Under the pieces are notes generated by a model, which worked only from the letters and a program-made list of their open reading frames with translations, did no database searches and had not been told where the DNA came from. A program made the position numbers and the translations under genes. DNA of 64,000 nucleotides from Symsagittifera roscoffensis (taxonomy: Eukaryota; Xenacoelomorpha; Acoela; Convolutidae): NCBI RefSeq assembly GCF_963678635.1, contig NC_087062.1, forward strand, positions 73,439,345-73,503,344, in the 5' to 3' direction. Positions 1 through 10,573 of the stretch are shown piece by piece (the stretch's first letter is position 1; every line of letters starts with the position of its first letter).

Positions 1-2
1 AT

Positions 3-3000
3 AATATACAAGAATCAGAAACAGATCTCGTTGAAAAAATCACTGAAATACTCAATATTTACGAAAAGAACCCGAACTTTAAAGGCAAACCATCTTTCAA
101 GAAATGGTGTAATTATTGCCGACGATACGGACATAGTATTTCCGAATGTAGACAAAAACAGCAAGATAGTCAAAATAAACCTCAAAAATACAAAGAACCA
201 AATAAATCATTTTATCAATACATGAAAAAAGATCAAAATCTACCAAACAAAAATGTATACAGCAACAACAGTTCAGGAAAACCACTCCCGAACAATACAA
301 GCTATACAAGAAATCAATCTCCATATAACTCAAGTTATAGAGGAAGATCACCAGAACGAAGAAACACGTATAATTCATCACAAAATCACTACAATAGACC
401 GAATAGTCGAAATAACTACTCCAGATCAAATTCAAATACACAACGATTTGTTTCTAGATCTAATTCCCAATCAAGAAATAACTACTATCCAAACAACCAA
501 TCACGAAATTCATCATACAATAGGAATAGAAACTACTCCTATAATAGAAATAGAAGTTATTCAAACAATCGAAATCAGAATTACCCGAACAATCGATCAA
601 GGAATAACTCATATAATAGATCGAACTATAACAGACAAAACAATAATTACCAAAACAGATCGCGAAATAATTCACAAAATCGACACCCAAGTTATAATAA
701 TCGTTATAGAAATTATTCCCAATCACCACACCGGAATAATAATCACTACAATAACTCTAATAATCGTCATAGAAGTAGTACACCTAAACATCAAAGACAA
801 ATCAATCAAGTACAAGCTAACCCAGAAACAACATCAGACCCCCCAGGTATTGATGACACAGTAACTGATACGTTACAACTTAATCAAATAAACTGTACAT
901 CATCAGATTCAGAAAGTGATACTGAAAACACTCTTGCTATCAATATGATAAAAGTCGAAAATGACTATGAATCTGTCATATATGAACAACCCTTTCCATC
1001 ACACATATATGAAAATCAATCAGAATTTCTTCAAAATCATTACACTACACCCATAAATTCCACACCAACGACGCAAGAAACAAACGAGATTAACACTACA
1101 GATCAAACCAATAAAAATACCAAAACAAAATGCTTGAATACAAACCACATTTATCAAAATATACAAAAAGAACAACCCAAAGAAAAAATTTGGACAATAC
1201 CATTTCTATTAGAAAGCCCAAGAAATAAAGAATTTCAACCACCAGACCTTGAAATAGATTTTTTAATTGATTCAGGAGCAGAATCAAACATAATAAACAT
1301 TCCCACATGGAATGAAATAAAAACTTTACACCCAAAGCTAACACCTCTTGAAACCTCCAGTAAGTTAGCGACAGCACAAGGATCAACATTGATAAACTAC
1401 GGAAAAATCCAATTATTTCTCCTCCCTACCAGAACAATGGAGCAAAGCAAACTTCTAAACAAGCCATTTAAACAAATATTCCATATTACTGATATTAAAT
1501 ATAACATCATTGGTATACCATTTATTTCAAAGTATATACCAACAATTAACATACTAAATAGTAAAATATTAATCAAAGATAAATATACAAAAACAAAAGA
1601 AACATCATTAACATTTTTTCAAAGATTAAATAAACAACCACCATTCTTTTCAAAATTTTATCCGATATTTAATCAACAAAGAAAACACCTGAAACCACTA
1701 TCAGGAAACATCTATAATTTTTCAATAAAACAAGTTCATCAATATGATAAAGAACAAAACAAACAAAATTTTTATATGTCAGATTTTGAATTCAAACCTA
1801 TTCATAAATTTTTCAAAATTACAATCTCTTCAATAAAATATTTGAAAAATTCGAATTCAGATATTATTTCCTTACATGTTTATAACAACACACCTTACCA
1901 AGTAACATTACCTTTAGGACTTTTAGGATATTGTGAAACTAACGCTACAATATCACCAATACACGAAAAAGCCTATCGCGTAAATAATATACTCCAATTA
2001 CTAGATATTTGCCAATCTACAATTCTTAATGAAGAATTATCTATAAATAATATAATAAGTAACGAAAACAGAAATACGGATTATTTCACAAAAACTCCAT
2101 ATTTCAAACCTACATTCAACATCAGTAACTACACAGAGGACCAACAGAAATTTTTAACAATGTTTAATTTCCAACATTCACAAATAACACAAGACGAATT
2201 CGAAAAATTAGCCAAACAGCTAATTAAATATTCATCAGTCTATGCAACATCAAAATTCGATGTTGGAAAAATCAGTTCATCACTACATCTCCCATTAAAA
2301 CCAGACGCAGTTTTCAAAAAACAAAGAGCAAGTAAAGTACCAATTCACTTACATGATAAAGTAAACAGATTACTCGATATTTTAGAACAGTACAATATTA
2401 TATCACCAGTTAATAAAGAAGAACAACCAAAAGGCAACACATTCATCAACCCCGTTATCATTCTAGCTAAAGGAGAATCATTAAAAATCGTTCTCGATGC
2501 TAGATACCTCAATTCACTCATAGATGAATCAAAATGTAATTGGCCCATTGAACCAATACAAGTTATTTTAACAAAAATAAACGGCAAATACTTCACAACC
2601 GCCGACATGAATAGTGCATACAATCAAATGCCACTAGATGAACAATCACGACGTTTAACACAATTTGTTATCGGAAACCAACAATATGAATTCAACCGCT
2701 TATTCTATGGAATATCCATAGGACCAGCAGCATTTTCAGCCTTTATGAGCAAAATTTTTAGACCACTAATACTCAAGAAAAACGCAATCACCTATTTAGA
2801 CGATGTTTTTATGCAATCACAATCAAAAGACGAAATGTTCAAAGTTTTAGAAACATATCACCAAATACTTCAGAATGAAAATCTGAAGGCCGCCCCCGAT
2901 AAATCACATTTCTTTTTGACAAGAGTTAAATTCTTAGGACATAACATAGAAAGAAAAACAATCACTCCACTGAAATCACGCATTGACGCTATTCAAAAAC

Positions 3001-5507
3001 TTCAACCACCAACAAATAAAAAGAAAATCCAAGAGTTCCTTGGAATGTTAAACTTTTTAAGTAAATATGTTTATAAAATGCAATTATATCTACGACCATT
3101 TTACAACATCCTTAGACAACAAAATAATTTTGAATGGAATACAGAACATCAAACACGATTCGAAGAAATAAAGAAACTTTTAACTGAACAAATTTCAAAC
3201 ACAATTCCAGACCCTGATCAACCATTTTATGCAATGTGCGATGCTTCGAACTTTGGCATCGGCGCAGCATTATTACAATCACATAATGGTACAAATAAAA
3301 TGAACCTAATATCAGCAAATTCTCGATTATTCACTCAAGCAGAGCTACGACTCTCAACTCTAATGAGAGAATGTACAGCCATAATATATACACTTACAGA
3401 ATATGAATTTTTGATACTTGGATCAAAACATCCCACAGTTTTATTCACAGACCACAAACCAATCATCTTTCTTTTTACACAGAAATCTAACCCAAACCAC
3501 CGAGTTTACAGATTTCAACTAATTCTAATGAAGTTTCCAAACTTACATATAGTTTGGACTGCAGGAAAAAATCTTGCATTACCAGACACCTTAAGTCGAA
3601 ATACACCACCTGAATTACTTACACGAAAAACAACGGTTGAAATACCCAAAAACATAAAATTCTACCTTGCAGAAAACGAAACATCACCCCGATTAGAATG
3701 CAAATATGCAGTTAAAACTGATATTGAACAATCACAAATAAATAATTTACAACATTTCCCACTTTATTTAGATTGTCAAAATAATCATTATGAAGTTGAC
3801 CTACTTGGAACATCAACTTTTAAACCAATTCCATATTCTCAATGGATAAAAAATAACACCCAACAAAAACGAACAAAACAACACCTACCTAAAAAAGACC
3901 ATTTTCCACTAATTGAAAAAGAAGATTTAACTGATAAAATAAATTTATCAGGACCACAAACAAATGATTCAAAATACACAATAAATCAAGTTTTTGACCT
4001 TCACGACCCACTTGATACAATACCCTTATCTAAATTCGAAGTTGAAAACATTTTTCTCCCCCCAACAGATACGATTACAATTTCAACACTGAAACAATAT
4101 CAAAACCTTGACCCGATAATTCGACAACTAAAATCATGGCACAAATATAAAACTAAACCTATCAAAGCAGATTCAACCATTCTAGGAAACAAAACACTCC
4201 TCCGATACTTTCGCAAATTTAACAACACAACAATCAATGAAACTACAGACCTTTTAGAATACAATTTAAACGAATCCACAGTTCCCTGTCTCCCTATAAG
4301 TATGATTCTTATAGCTTTTAATATTTCACATACACAAAATATTAAAGGACACTCTGGATCAGAAAAAACATATTCAAATTTTATACAAAATTTTTACTTC
4401 CCAAATGCACCAATTTGGATAAAAGTACTATGCAATGATTGTATAGTATGTCAGCTAAATAAACCTTACCCAAATCAAAAACAAGTAGCACAAAAACAAG
4501 ATTTTAAAGGACAAAGTTTATACTTTAATCACCGTATCTCATTTGATACTAAAGGACCAATTTCACCCTCACCAGAAGGAAACTCCTACATTATGGTAAT
4601 TGTTGACGCATTTACACATTATGTAGCACTTAATCCAGTACCACATTGTAACGCTTATTACGCATACACAACACTCTATGAACACTGGATAGCAAAATTT
4701 GGACTACCAGAAATTTTAGTTACAGACAATGGTACAGAATTCATAAATAATGAAATAATAACACTATGTCATTTATACAACATTAAACACAAACCACGTA
4801 CATCTCATGCACCTTGGACAAACGGCTTAGTCGAAGGTATGAACCGTTCATTACAAGAATATCTTAGATGTATCATCAACGGAAATGATACAAAATATAC
4901 CGAATGGTCAGCAGATGTAAAATTATTTCCCTTAGCATATAATTCACAAATTACGACAACTTTAGGAATGTCACCATACGAAATGGTTTTTAACCAAAAG
5001 CCACGCAAACCAATAATGTTTACAGCAAATTCCCATAAAAACGCACAAGGTTATTGTCAACCAAATAAAGACTCAATTTGTTATAACCTCCCATTACATA
5101 CGCACGATGAAGATCATTTTCATCACCCACAAATTCTTAAATTAGCCTCCGGTACACACACCGAATGGATTTTAAATAGAGATAAAAAACACAATGAAAT
5201 TTATCAAAAAATAACAAAAAAGTTATTACAAAGACAAAATATTAATGAACAAATCAATTCACGTTTTACACCAGCTTCCGATTTAAAAATTGGAACATTT
5301 GTTTTAATACCTAATTTTAATACTCACAAAGGAATTTCTAAAAAATTACAACCCCTCCGAAAAGGACCCTATCAAATAATTGCAAAACCCACAGATGTCA
5401 CATATAAAATTATCGACTCAAACAAAAAAGAAATCGTTCAACATCGAAACAACCTATTACCTTATTACCCAAAAGAATACGCACTCCGCGAATTAACTCA
5501 ATTATAA
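3..5507 (+). CDS. gag-pol: Gag-Pol polyprotein (5' partial): zinc knuckle, protease, RT, RNase H, integrase
   Basis: The frame is open from base 3, so the ATG at 222 is internal. A CCHC knuckle (C-x2-C-x4-H-x4-C) begins at base 108. It is followed by a low-complexity region rich in Asn, Arg, Ser and Tyr (about 240-820), typical of a basic nucleocapsid tail. The aspartic protease motif DSGA starts at 1269. RT has FTTADMNSAY (about 2593) and the catalytic YLDD at 2793. RNase H has CDAS (Asp codon 3240) and FTDHKP (about 3450). Integrase has an HHCC zinc domain (about 4330-4455) and catalytic Asp 4545, Asp 4725 and Glu 4833, the last two separated by 35 residues. A GPY/F-type C-terminal module lies near 5360-5470. 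All catalytic residues are present. The frame ends at TAA 5505-5507, but the homologous position in Element B is a sense codon and coding resumes in frame afterwards. Confidence 0.93.
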   Translation, partial: NIQESETDLVEKITEILNIYEKNPNFKGKPSFKKWCNYCRRYGHSISECRQKQQDSQNKPQKYKEPNKSFYQYMKKDQNLPNKNVYSNNSSGKPLPNNTSYTRNQSPYNSSYRGRSPERRNTYNSSQNHYNRPNSRNNYSRSNSNTQRFVSRSNSQSRNNYYPNNQSRNSSYNRNRNYSYNRNRSYSNNRNQNYPNNRSRNNSYNRSNYNRQNNNYQNRSRNNSQNRHPSYNNRYRNYSQSPHRNNNHYNNSNNRHRSSTPKHQRQINQVQANPETTSDPPGIDDTVTDTLQLNQINCTSSDSESDTENTLAINMIKVENDYESVIYEQPFPSHIYENQSEFLQNHYTTPINSTPTTQETNEINTTDQTNKNTKTKCLNTNHIYQNIQKEQPKEKIWTIPFLLESPRNKEFQPPDLEIDFLIDSGAESNIINIPTWNEIKTLHPKLTPLETSSKLATAQGSTLINYGKIQLFLLPTRTMEQSKLLNKPFKQIFHITDIKYNIIGIPFISKYIPTINILNSKILIKDKYTKTKETSLTFFQRLNKQPPFFSKFYPIFNQQRKHLKPLSGNIYNFSIKQVHQYDKEQNKQNFYMSDFEFKPIHKFFKITISSIKYLKNSNSDIISLHVYNNTPYQVTLPLGLLGYCETNATISPIHEKAYRVNNILQLLDICQSTILNEELSINNIISNENRNTDYFTKTPYFKPTFNISNYTEDQQKFLTMFNFQHSQITQDEFEKLAKQLIKYSSVYATSKFDVGKISSSLHLPLKPDAVFKKQRASKVPIHLHDKVNRLLDILEQYNIISPVNKEEQPKGNTFINPVIILAKGESLKIVLDARYLNSLIDESKCNWPIEPIQVILTKINGKYFTTADMNSAYNQMPLDEQSRRLTQFVIGNQQYEFNRLFYGISIGPAAFSAFMSKIFRPLILKKNAITYLDDVFMQSQSKDEMFKVLETYHQILQNENLKAAPDKSHFFLTRVKFLGHNIERKTITPLKSRIDAIQKLQPPTNKKKIQEFLGMLNFLSKYVYKMQLYLRPFYNILRQQNNFEWNTEHQTRFEEIKKLLTEQISNTIPDPDQPFYAMCDASNFGIGAALLQSHNGTNKMNLISANSRLFTQAELRLSTLMRECTAIIYTLTEYEFLILGSKHPTVLFTDHKPIIFLFTQKSNPNHRVYRFQLILMKFPNLHIVWTAGKNLALPDTLSRNTPPELLTRKTTVEIPKNIKFYLAENETSPRLECKYAVKTDIEQSQINNLQHFPLYLDCQNNHYEVDLLGTSTFKPIPYSQWIKNNTQQKRTKQHLPKKDHFPLIEKEDLTDKINLSGPQTNDSKYTINQVFDLHDPLDTIPLSKFEVENIFLPPTDTITISTLKQYQNLDPIIRQLKSWHKYKTKPIKADSTILGNKTLLRYFRKFNNTTINETTDLLEYNLNESTVPCLPISMILIAFNISHTQNIKGHSGSEKTYSNFIQNFYFPNAPIWIKVLCNDCIVCQLNKPYPNQKQVAQKQDFKGQSLYFNHRISFDTKGPISPSPEGNSYIMVIVDAFTHYVALNPVPHCNAYYAYTTLYEHWIAKFGLPEILVTDNGTEFINNEIITLCHLYNIKHKPRTSHAPWTNGLVEGMNRSLQEYLRCIINGNDTKYTEWSADVKLFPLAYNSQITTTLGMSPYEMVFNQKPRKPIMFTANSHKNAQGYCQPNKDSICYNLPLHTHDEDHFHHPQILKLASGTHTEWILNRDKKHNEIYQKITKKLLQRQNINEQINSRFTPASDLKIGTFVLIPNFNTHKGISKKLQPLRKGPYQIIAKPTDVTYKIIDSNKKEIVQHRNNLLPYYPKEYALRELTQL

Positions 5508-5807
5508 TCTTTCACAGGATTAAAAATCATTCAAAATGAACCACATCTAAAAAACACAGAACAAAATGATAACCCCACCGAAACTCAAAACACAAAACCA
5601 ACCGCCACCAAAAACAATACACAAAATCATAAAGAATCTCCAAAACAAAGAAAAAATAGAAAAATGACAGAACAAATAATACCCCAAGAAGAAATAGACA
5701 AATCCGAACATAGAAAGACAACAAGACTCCGAAATCAACCACGTAAAAACTACAAAATGTTCATCCCCCAATCTAAAATATTAAAGAAAGTAGAATTTAA
5801 AAAGTAA
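5508..5807 (+). CDS. In-frame C-terminal extension of Pol behind a TAA
   Basis: After the TAA at 5505-5507 the pol frame stays open for about 99 codons to a TAA at 5805-5807. The product is basic and polar (Asn, Lys, Thr, Gln rich) and ends in a conserved stretch including TRLRNQPRKNYKMFIPQSK. Element B encodes a clearly similar tail (minus strand, about 23078-22773, with LRNQPRNDYKTFIPQSK) and has a tyrosine codon where A has the TAA. The tail is therefore probably a real part of Pol in this family, and the stop in A is either a nonsense mutation or a readthrough site. Its role is unknown; basic tails after the integrase GPY/F module can act in nucleic-acid or chromatin binding. Confidence 0.65.
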   Translation, partial: SFTGLKIIQNEPHLKNTEQNDNPTETQNTKPTATKNNTQNHKESPKQRKNRKMTEQIIPQEEIDKSEHRKTTRLRNQPRKNYKMFIPQSKILKKVEFKK

Positions 5808-6409
5808 TTTTAACATTCTATACTTCACAATCTTGAAACCTCCGTAACATTTTTCATTTCCATTTTTCAAAATAACATGCTCACAAAGTACGCAATAATT
5901 CTAGTTCAAAATAGACCAATAGGATTCATCCAATCCGCCACTTTCTCTAACTCAAACTAAGATCAATTAGACGAATAATCTAGAACTCCAGGCACATCTT
6001 TAACTATAACTTTACAACCTCCAGGTCAAAAATAAGCAAACCACTCCAACTTGACAGCTAAAATAAATATCACCATAATACCGTACCCCTCCCTTATCTA
6101 ATAACCCAAAGATCAACAATATTTCCCCAACTCAGACCACGAATACCCCCAAAACAAATTTGATAACTTAGCCTAAAGTCACAAAATGAAGATTTTAATT
6201 AGCCTAAAGTATAAAAATCTCACCATACCCCGGATCATTTGACAAACAAAAATAAAGAAAAAGACGACCTCCCAGTCACCATGAAAATTGCCCCCAACAA
6301 TTTTTTACGAAACTCAACCCACTTGTCAAAAAACTAATAAATAATTCGACCACACTAGAAAATCGCCTCAAACAGCAAAAAATCATTCGACCAAGAGATC
6401 ATTTCTTAA
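5808..6409 (+). other. Noncoding block between pol and accessory ORFs, partly conserved in Element B
   Basis: No credible ORF. Several stretches match Element B's corresponding interval (minus strand about 22770-22340). One is a 27-base block at about 6018-6044 containing CTCCAGGTCAAAAATAAGC; another is near 6110-6122 (AAAGATCAACAATAT); a third is near 6318-6355 (ACCCACTTGTCAAAAAACT). Conservation of noncoding sequence while neighbouring ORFs have decayed in B suggests a cis function, for instance in making a downstream mRNA. Confidence 0.5.
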
Positions 6410-6640
6410 ATGCTTTTCTCTCAAACAGTCGCTCAAATATTTATCAATTTTAAACATTTTTTTTCAATACTTCAAGCCTTTATAATATTTCTTTTTGATA
6501 TCATTGAATCTTTTCTAATAATCATAATAATTTTTTGTAACATTTTTTTAATTTTCTACACAATAATTGAACTATTCCTCCAACTTTCCAAAACCCTTGA
6601 ATATATCCACAGGTACGATTTTAACAACTTGTCTAAATGA
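6410..6640 (+). CDS. Small hydrophobic membrane ORF 1 of Element A (76 aa)
   Basis: Encodes a short, very hydrophobic protein with a long Phe/Ile/Leu-rich run (residues about 9-62) that could form two membrane spans, followed by a polar tail. No family recognised. Its TGA stop (6638-6640) overlaps the ATG of the next ORF (6637), giving ATGA and suggesting coupled reinitiation. In Element B the corresponding region (about 22210-21950, minus) keeps nucleotide similarity, but the start position reads TTG, so this ORF is less well supported than the next one. Low-complexity AT-rich sequence can produce hydrophobic ORFs by chance, hence the modest confidence. Confidence 0.45.
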   Translation: MLFSQTVAQIFINFKHFFSILQAFIIFLFDIIESFLIIIIIFCNIFLIFYTIIELFLQLSKTLEYIHRYDFNNLSK

Positions 6641-6825
6641 TACGAACAATTTTCAGTAGAACTGATATTTTTTTATTGTTTGTAATTTTCATAACATTTC
6701 TATTATCCCTCATTTTGACAATATGTAAATGTATAAAGAAAGCAATCATCACATTTGCCCTAGCAACAATTTTTCTAATTCTTTTTTTAGAAGAATATTA
6801 TAATAAACATAAACCTTCCCACTAA
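6637..6825 (+). CDS. Small hydrophobic membrane ORF 2 of Element A (62 aa), conserved in B
   Basis: Encodes a 62-residue protein with two predicted membrane segments (about residues 11-29 and 35-51) separated by a short basic loop containing ICKCIKKA. Element B has a recognisable homologue (minus, 21943-21751) with shared segments SRTD/SKTD, LTICK/MTICK, IKKA and TFALAT, broken by one homopolymer-length change. Similarity at the protein level in two diverged copies supports real coding. The overlap with the upstream stop suggests translational coupling. Size and topology resemble small viral membrane proteins (viroporin-like), but that is inference from shape only. Confidence 0.6.
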   Translation: MIRTIFSRTDIFLLFVIFITFLLSLILTICKCIKKAIITFALATIFLILFLEEYYNKHKPSH

Positions 6826-6830
6826 AGTAA

Positions 6831-7967
6831 CAATTTAAAAATCCATCAAAAATTGCTACCCAACAGTCACAGAATCAGTCTTCACCGACATCATCCCAAG
6901 ATAATCCAACACCACCTTCAACTACCCAAAACCCTCAAACATCTACACGAATTTCTTTTCAAGACAATCCATACACTTTTGAAGAACGGCACGCTCGTTT
7001 ATCTGAACCACTAGAACCAGTTCAACGACAAGCATCCCTAAGTGAACCAACATATAATCTTTACCCAACACTACCACAAGAACTAAGTAGAATACGAAAC
7101 CTTAGTCAAAACCAAAACACAGCAGAAATAAATAGACAAATTATACATCCTCGACGAAATAGAAATTTTCAAACTCCCCGAGTTCATTTTGATATACCTC
7201 AATCCCCAACACAAACCACTCCAGAAAACACCACTGGTATCACACCAGAAACTCCTACACTTTTTTCACAACGAAGCACTTCCAGTCTACCTTCAGACTA
7301 CTTAGGTTCAACACCAACATCTGAACAGATACGTGAAAATCCCTTTAACCCCCCAAACCTAACATCACGACTACCATATTGGACTACAAATTCATTCACA
7401 CAAGGTGAACCAAATTTAGTCAATGACCCCATAGATATTTCTACGGATACAACAACATCCTCATCACTACCAGAAACATTATCACTACCATCAACACCAT
7501 CAATAAGTCAATTTTCACCACTACCCTTTAACTTAAATTTTCCAAATAATCTCGACGCCAGATATCGAGAACAATCATCTATAAATATTCCTTTAAGATT
7601 AGATTGGAATACATTCACAGCACCTCCACCATTATTTGGACAACATCAAGAAAGTAACCGCCTTCATAACTGGGCACTTAATAGATTACAATATCGCCAA
7701 GATATTCATAACGATATCCGTGATCACAATATTCAAATACTCCAACAAAACAGTTTACAATTAAAATTTGAAATCACAGTTAAGTTAAATAACATTACCC
7801 AACATCCATACCCATTAAATCCACCTAACATAACAGCTCAATCACTACCACCACCGTTTATTACTACTGAAGTAATATACAAATACGACAGATACACCAA
7901 AAACACAATTGGTTACATTACATTTTATAATCCATACTCAGGATTATCATACACATGTATATTCTAA
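6831..7967 (+). CDS. Pro/Ser/Thr-rich ORF without any methionine codon (378 codons)
   Basis: The frame is open from just after TAA 6828-6830 to TAA 7965-7967, and I found no in-frame ATG. The N-terminal two thirds are rich in Ser, Thr, Pro, Gln and Asn. The last 120 or so codons look more ordered (for example LHNWALNRLQ, LKFEITVKLNN, YKYDRYTKNTIGYITFYNP). Element B has the matching region (minus, about 21735-20664), including SFQDNPYTFEER and KYDRYTK, so the reading frame is under constraint. Translation must begin on a spliced upstream exon, at a non-AUG codon, or by recoding. A possible 3' splice site (TCTTTTCAAG, near 6962) occurs in both copies. The ORF end overlaps the ATG of the envelope-like ORF (7955). 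Function unknown. Confidence 0.6.
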   Translation, partial: QFKNPSKIATQQSQNQSSPTSSQDNPTPPSTTQNPQTSTRISFQDNPYTFEERHARLSEPLEPVQRQASLSEPTYNLYPTLPQELSRIRNLSQNQNTAEINRQIIHPRRNRNFQTPRVHFDIPQSPTQTTPENTTGITPETPTLFSQRSTSSLPSDYLGSTPTSEQIRENPFNPPNLTSRLPYWTTNSFTQGEPNLVNDPIDISTDTTTSSSLPETLSLPSTPSISQFSPLPFNLNFPNNLDARYREQSSINIPLRLDWNTFTAPPPLFGQHQESNRLHNWALNRLQYRQDIHNDIRDHNIQILQQNSLQLKFEITVKLNNITQHPYPLNPPNITAQSLPPPFITTEVIYKYDRYTKNTIGYITFYNPYSGLSYTCIF

Positions 7968-10573
7968 AATAATTAATTTTTCTCCAAACCCTTTTTCTAA
8001 TAACCTCAAATCAAAACATAAACCCTTCCCCTCGTACAGGACCACAAGATTTATTAGTAACACATTACGATTGCGAAGAAAATGAACAAAAAACACTACA
8101 TAAATATGCAATCAATCAGGTATCACAATGTGAAACAGAACCACAAGCTATAGAAACCACAGATATAATAGCAACACTCTATTCAAAAGCCCGAGCTACA
8201 ACAGTTACAGGTTATAAATTCACAGCAACATTTTCCGAAAAGAAAGTACATTGTTCACAAGTCTCGAACGGAAACAAAAACCGACTTGACCATGAATCAT
8301 TCTACCAAAGTAATATAGAACGTCTTTTACATCTCAATCCCGACGATTGTAAAAATGAATTACTTAGACTAAACATCACACAAAATAAAAACTCCCAAAG
8401 AAAATTAGTTAATTTTCAAGTTTTTTCAGACTCTGTACATCAATCACAACTTGAAAGACACCAAGGACATATAAAACTAGACGAAAAATACCCGTATAAG
8501 GGCGCACACGGACGATTAACCTATGACCTACACGATAAACATTGGATACCACACATTGGTATAAATAATCCATCAAACTGCAAAGCAGACACGAAAAATA
8601 AAGGATACCAAGAAATAATGTTTTTCGATTGGAAAATACAACTCGAAAAAATACAACTCACACGAGATTTATCTGATAATACAATGATCTATCAAGGAAT
8701 CCGACTACCTTGTAAAAATGATCAAGGATATTGCGACCCTACAACAAGAACACAAGCAACAATTGTTTGGTTCCCCGAAGACACATGTACAACATTTCAA
8801 GTAGCAAAAATACACGCTCGTATGATAAAATTTCACGAAAAATATTTCATACAATCAATTCCATATGAACAAGTCCATCCATCACGCAAACTAAGTTCCG
8901 ATTTTAGAAACATAGACAATATAGAAAATAAATTGACACGTTTTCAAATATATCAAGAAACAGAACTTGCATGTAAATACAGGAATCCACTTCACAGAAC
9001 ACAATACTCTGAAATATTAGTTGAATATGAAAAAGGATTCGACATGACCACTGGTAAAGTAAAAATCGACCCATACGCCACAGGTCATCCTCTAAACGAA
9101 GGAACATCCTATATACCAGTTAATTTTCAAAAAAGCAACGGACAACCTGGTGGACATCTAAAACCTTCTGACACCAGAAGCACACGCTTACAAGAATTAT
9201 CACTAATGAATACTACATATTTTGGTAATATCCACTATGATATTCATTTGGATATGAAACTAGACTATACAATTAGCCGCATTTTTCAAGAAATGTCACT
9301 CTCCGAATTAGAAACACTACATCAACTATGCGAATTAGAACGAACACAAATACTACAATCACTTGCACTAGCAGTATTAAAAATACCCTACGCAGGATAC
9401 TTATTATCAGGAAATAGATCAAATTTTTTAGACTACGAAGGAAACATTTTATGGTTTTATACTTGTACTAAAAAAGTATCACCACTATACGTTTTTGAAG
9501 ATAAACGATGTTATAAAAGAATCCCTATCTTTTATAAGAATAAAGTACATTTCGTGGATACACTTTCACGAAGAACCTATTTCTGGGATACCGCAGTCCC
9601 ATGTGGATCAGAAAATAGCCACAATGTAGTACAACTAAACCCTGATGAAAACAAATATTATCTTCTCACTCCATATCCCACATTAATGCAATCACTCAAA
9701 AAATTTTCACCAGAAAGCATTCGCGCTATTGCTCGAAACCCAAATATAGACTTACAATCAATAGGAATCTATTCAAAATCAGATATTCAACATCACATTA
9801 GAACACAACAATTCCAAGAATTATTAACACAAATGGACACTATACAAAGACAATCAATAGACCAAAATTTACGCAAACTTGCAGAAACTGCAGGATTTGC
9901 CGATATCTACACGCAAGACTATAGCGGATATTTTAAAGACATTAAAGATTATATATATCTAAACGGCGAAAAATACCGTCCCCAAGATATATCACCAATT
10001 AACATTTTTAGCTTTGTTACACTCAAAAATGAGATCCTAGATTTTCTAGGATGGCCCTACTACATCTTAGAAAAATTGACTATTTTATACGCAATGTTTA
10101 ACTTTATTGGATTTCTTTTCTCACTCTTAAAAGGAATCTACAATACATGTGCTATACACACACAAGTAAACAGACAAGCAAGCGTAGCACGCATACTTTT
10201 TGCAGGATTTTTTGGAATTTTTTCTACATCTATAAACAAAATTCTTTTAGACGCACAAATAAAAGAATATAACACAAAAATAACAACACGACAAAATACA
10301 TACGACGAAGAACATAACAATGTCGACCCACAGCCAACGGCACCACAATTACCACCCCTACCAAATAACCATCCACTATCCCTAGTCCCACGAAATTTTA
10401 GAAATTTAGCAATCACACATAATCCAAACTTTAGACTCACCACATCACAAAGTCCCGTCCAACATATAATGACACATCAATCACAAGATGATAATACTTA
10501 CGAACAAATTATTGAACAACCACATACCACCGCTTTTCAATCTCAAAATAATAATTTTTTTAGCCGACGATGA
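7955..10573 (+). CDS. env: Envelope-like glycoprotein ORF with an in-frame stop at codon 6
   Basis: An ATG at 7955 is followed five codons later by TAA (7970-7972). From 7973 the same frame is open for 866 codons to TGA 10571-10573. The N-terminus after the stop is hydrophobic, as in a signal peptide. The long ectodomain has many cysteines (first one in HYDCEENE), and N-glycosylation sequons occur. Near the C-terminus are a hydrophobic membrane segment at about 10065-10150 (containing LYAMFNFIGFLFSLL) and a second one at about 10185-10250, then a polar Pro-rich tail. Position after pol, signal peptide, Cys-rich ectodomain and C-terminal membrane anchor together fit a viral-type envelope; I cannot name the glycoprotein class. 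In Element B the same ATG is kept and codon 6 is sense. The ATG lies inside the end of the preceding ORF, and the stop overlaps the next ATG. Confidence 0.72.

Noticed and set aside
31-225. A 64-codon frame starting at 31
   Set aside because: The true gag frame is open from base 3 and contains the CCHC knuckle; this is another frame of the same DNA.
253-864. A 203-codon plus-strand frame overlapping gag, and a minus-strand frame at 460-729
   Set aside because: Both are shadows of the Asn/Arg/Ser-rich low-complexity part of gag, whose repetitive codons keep other frames open.
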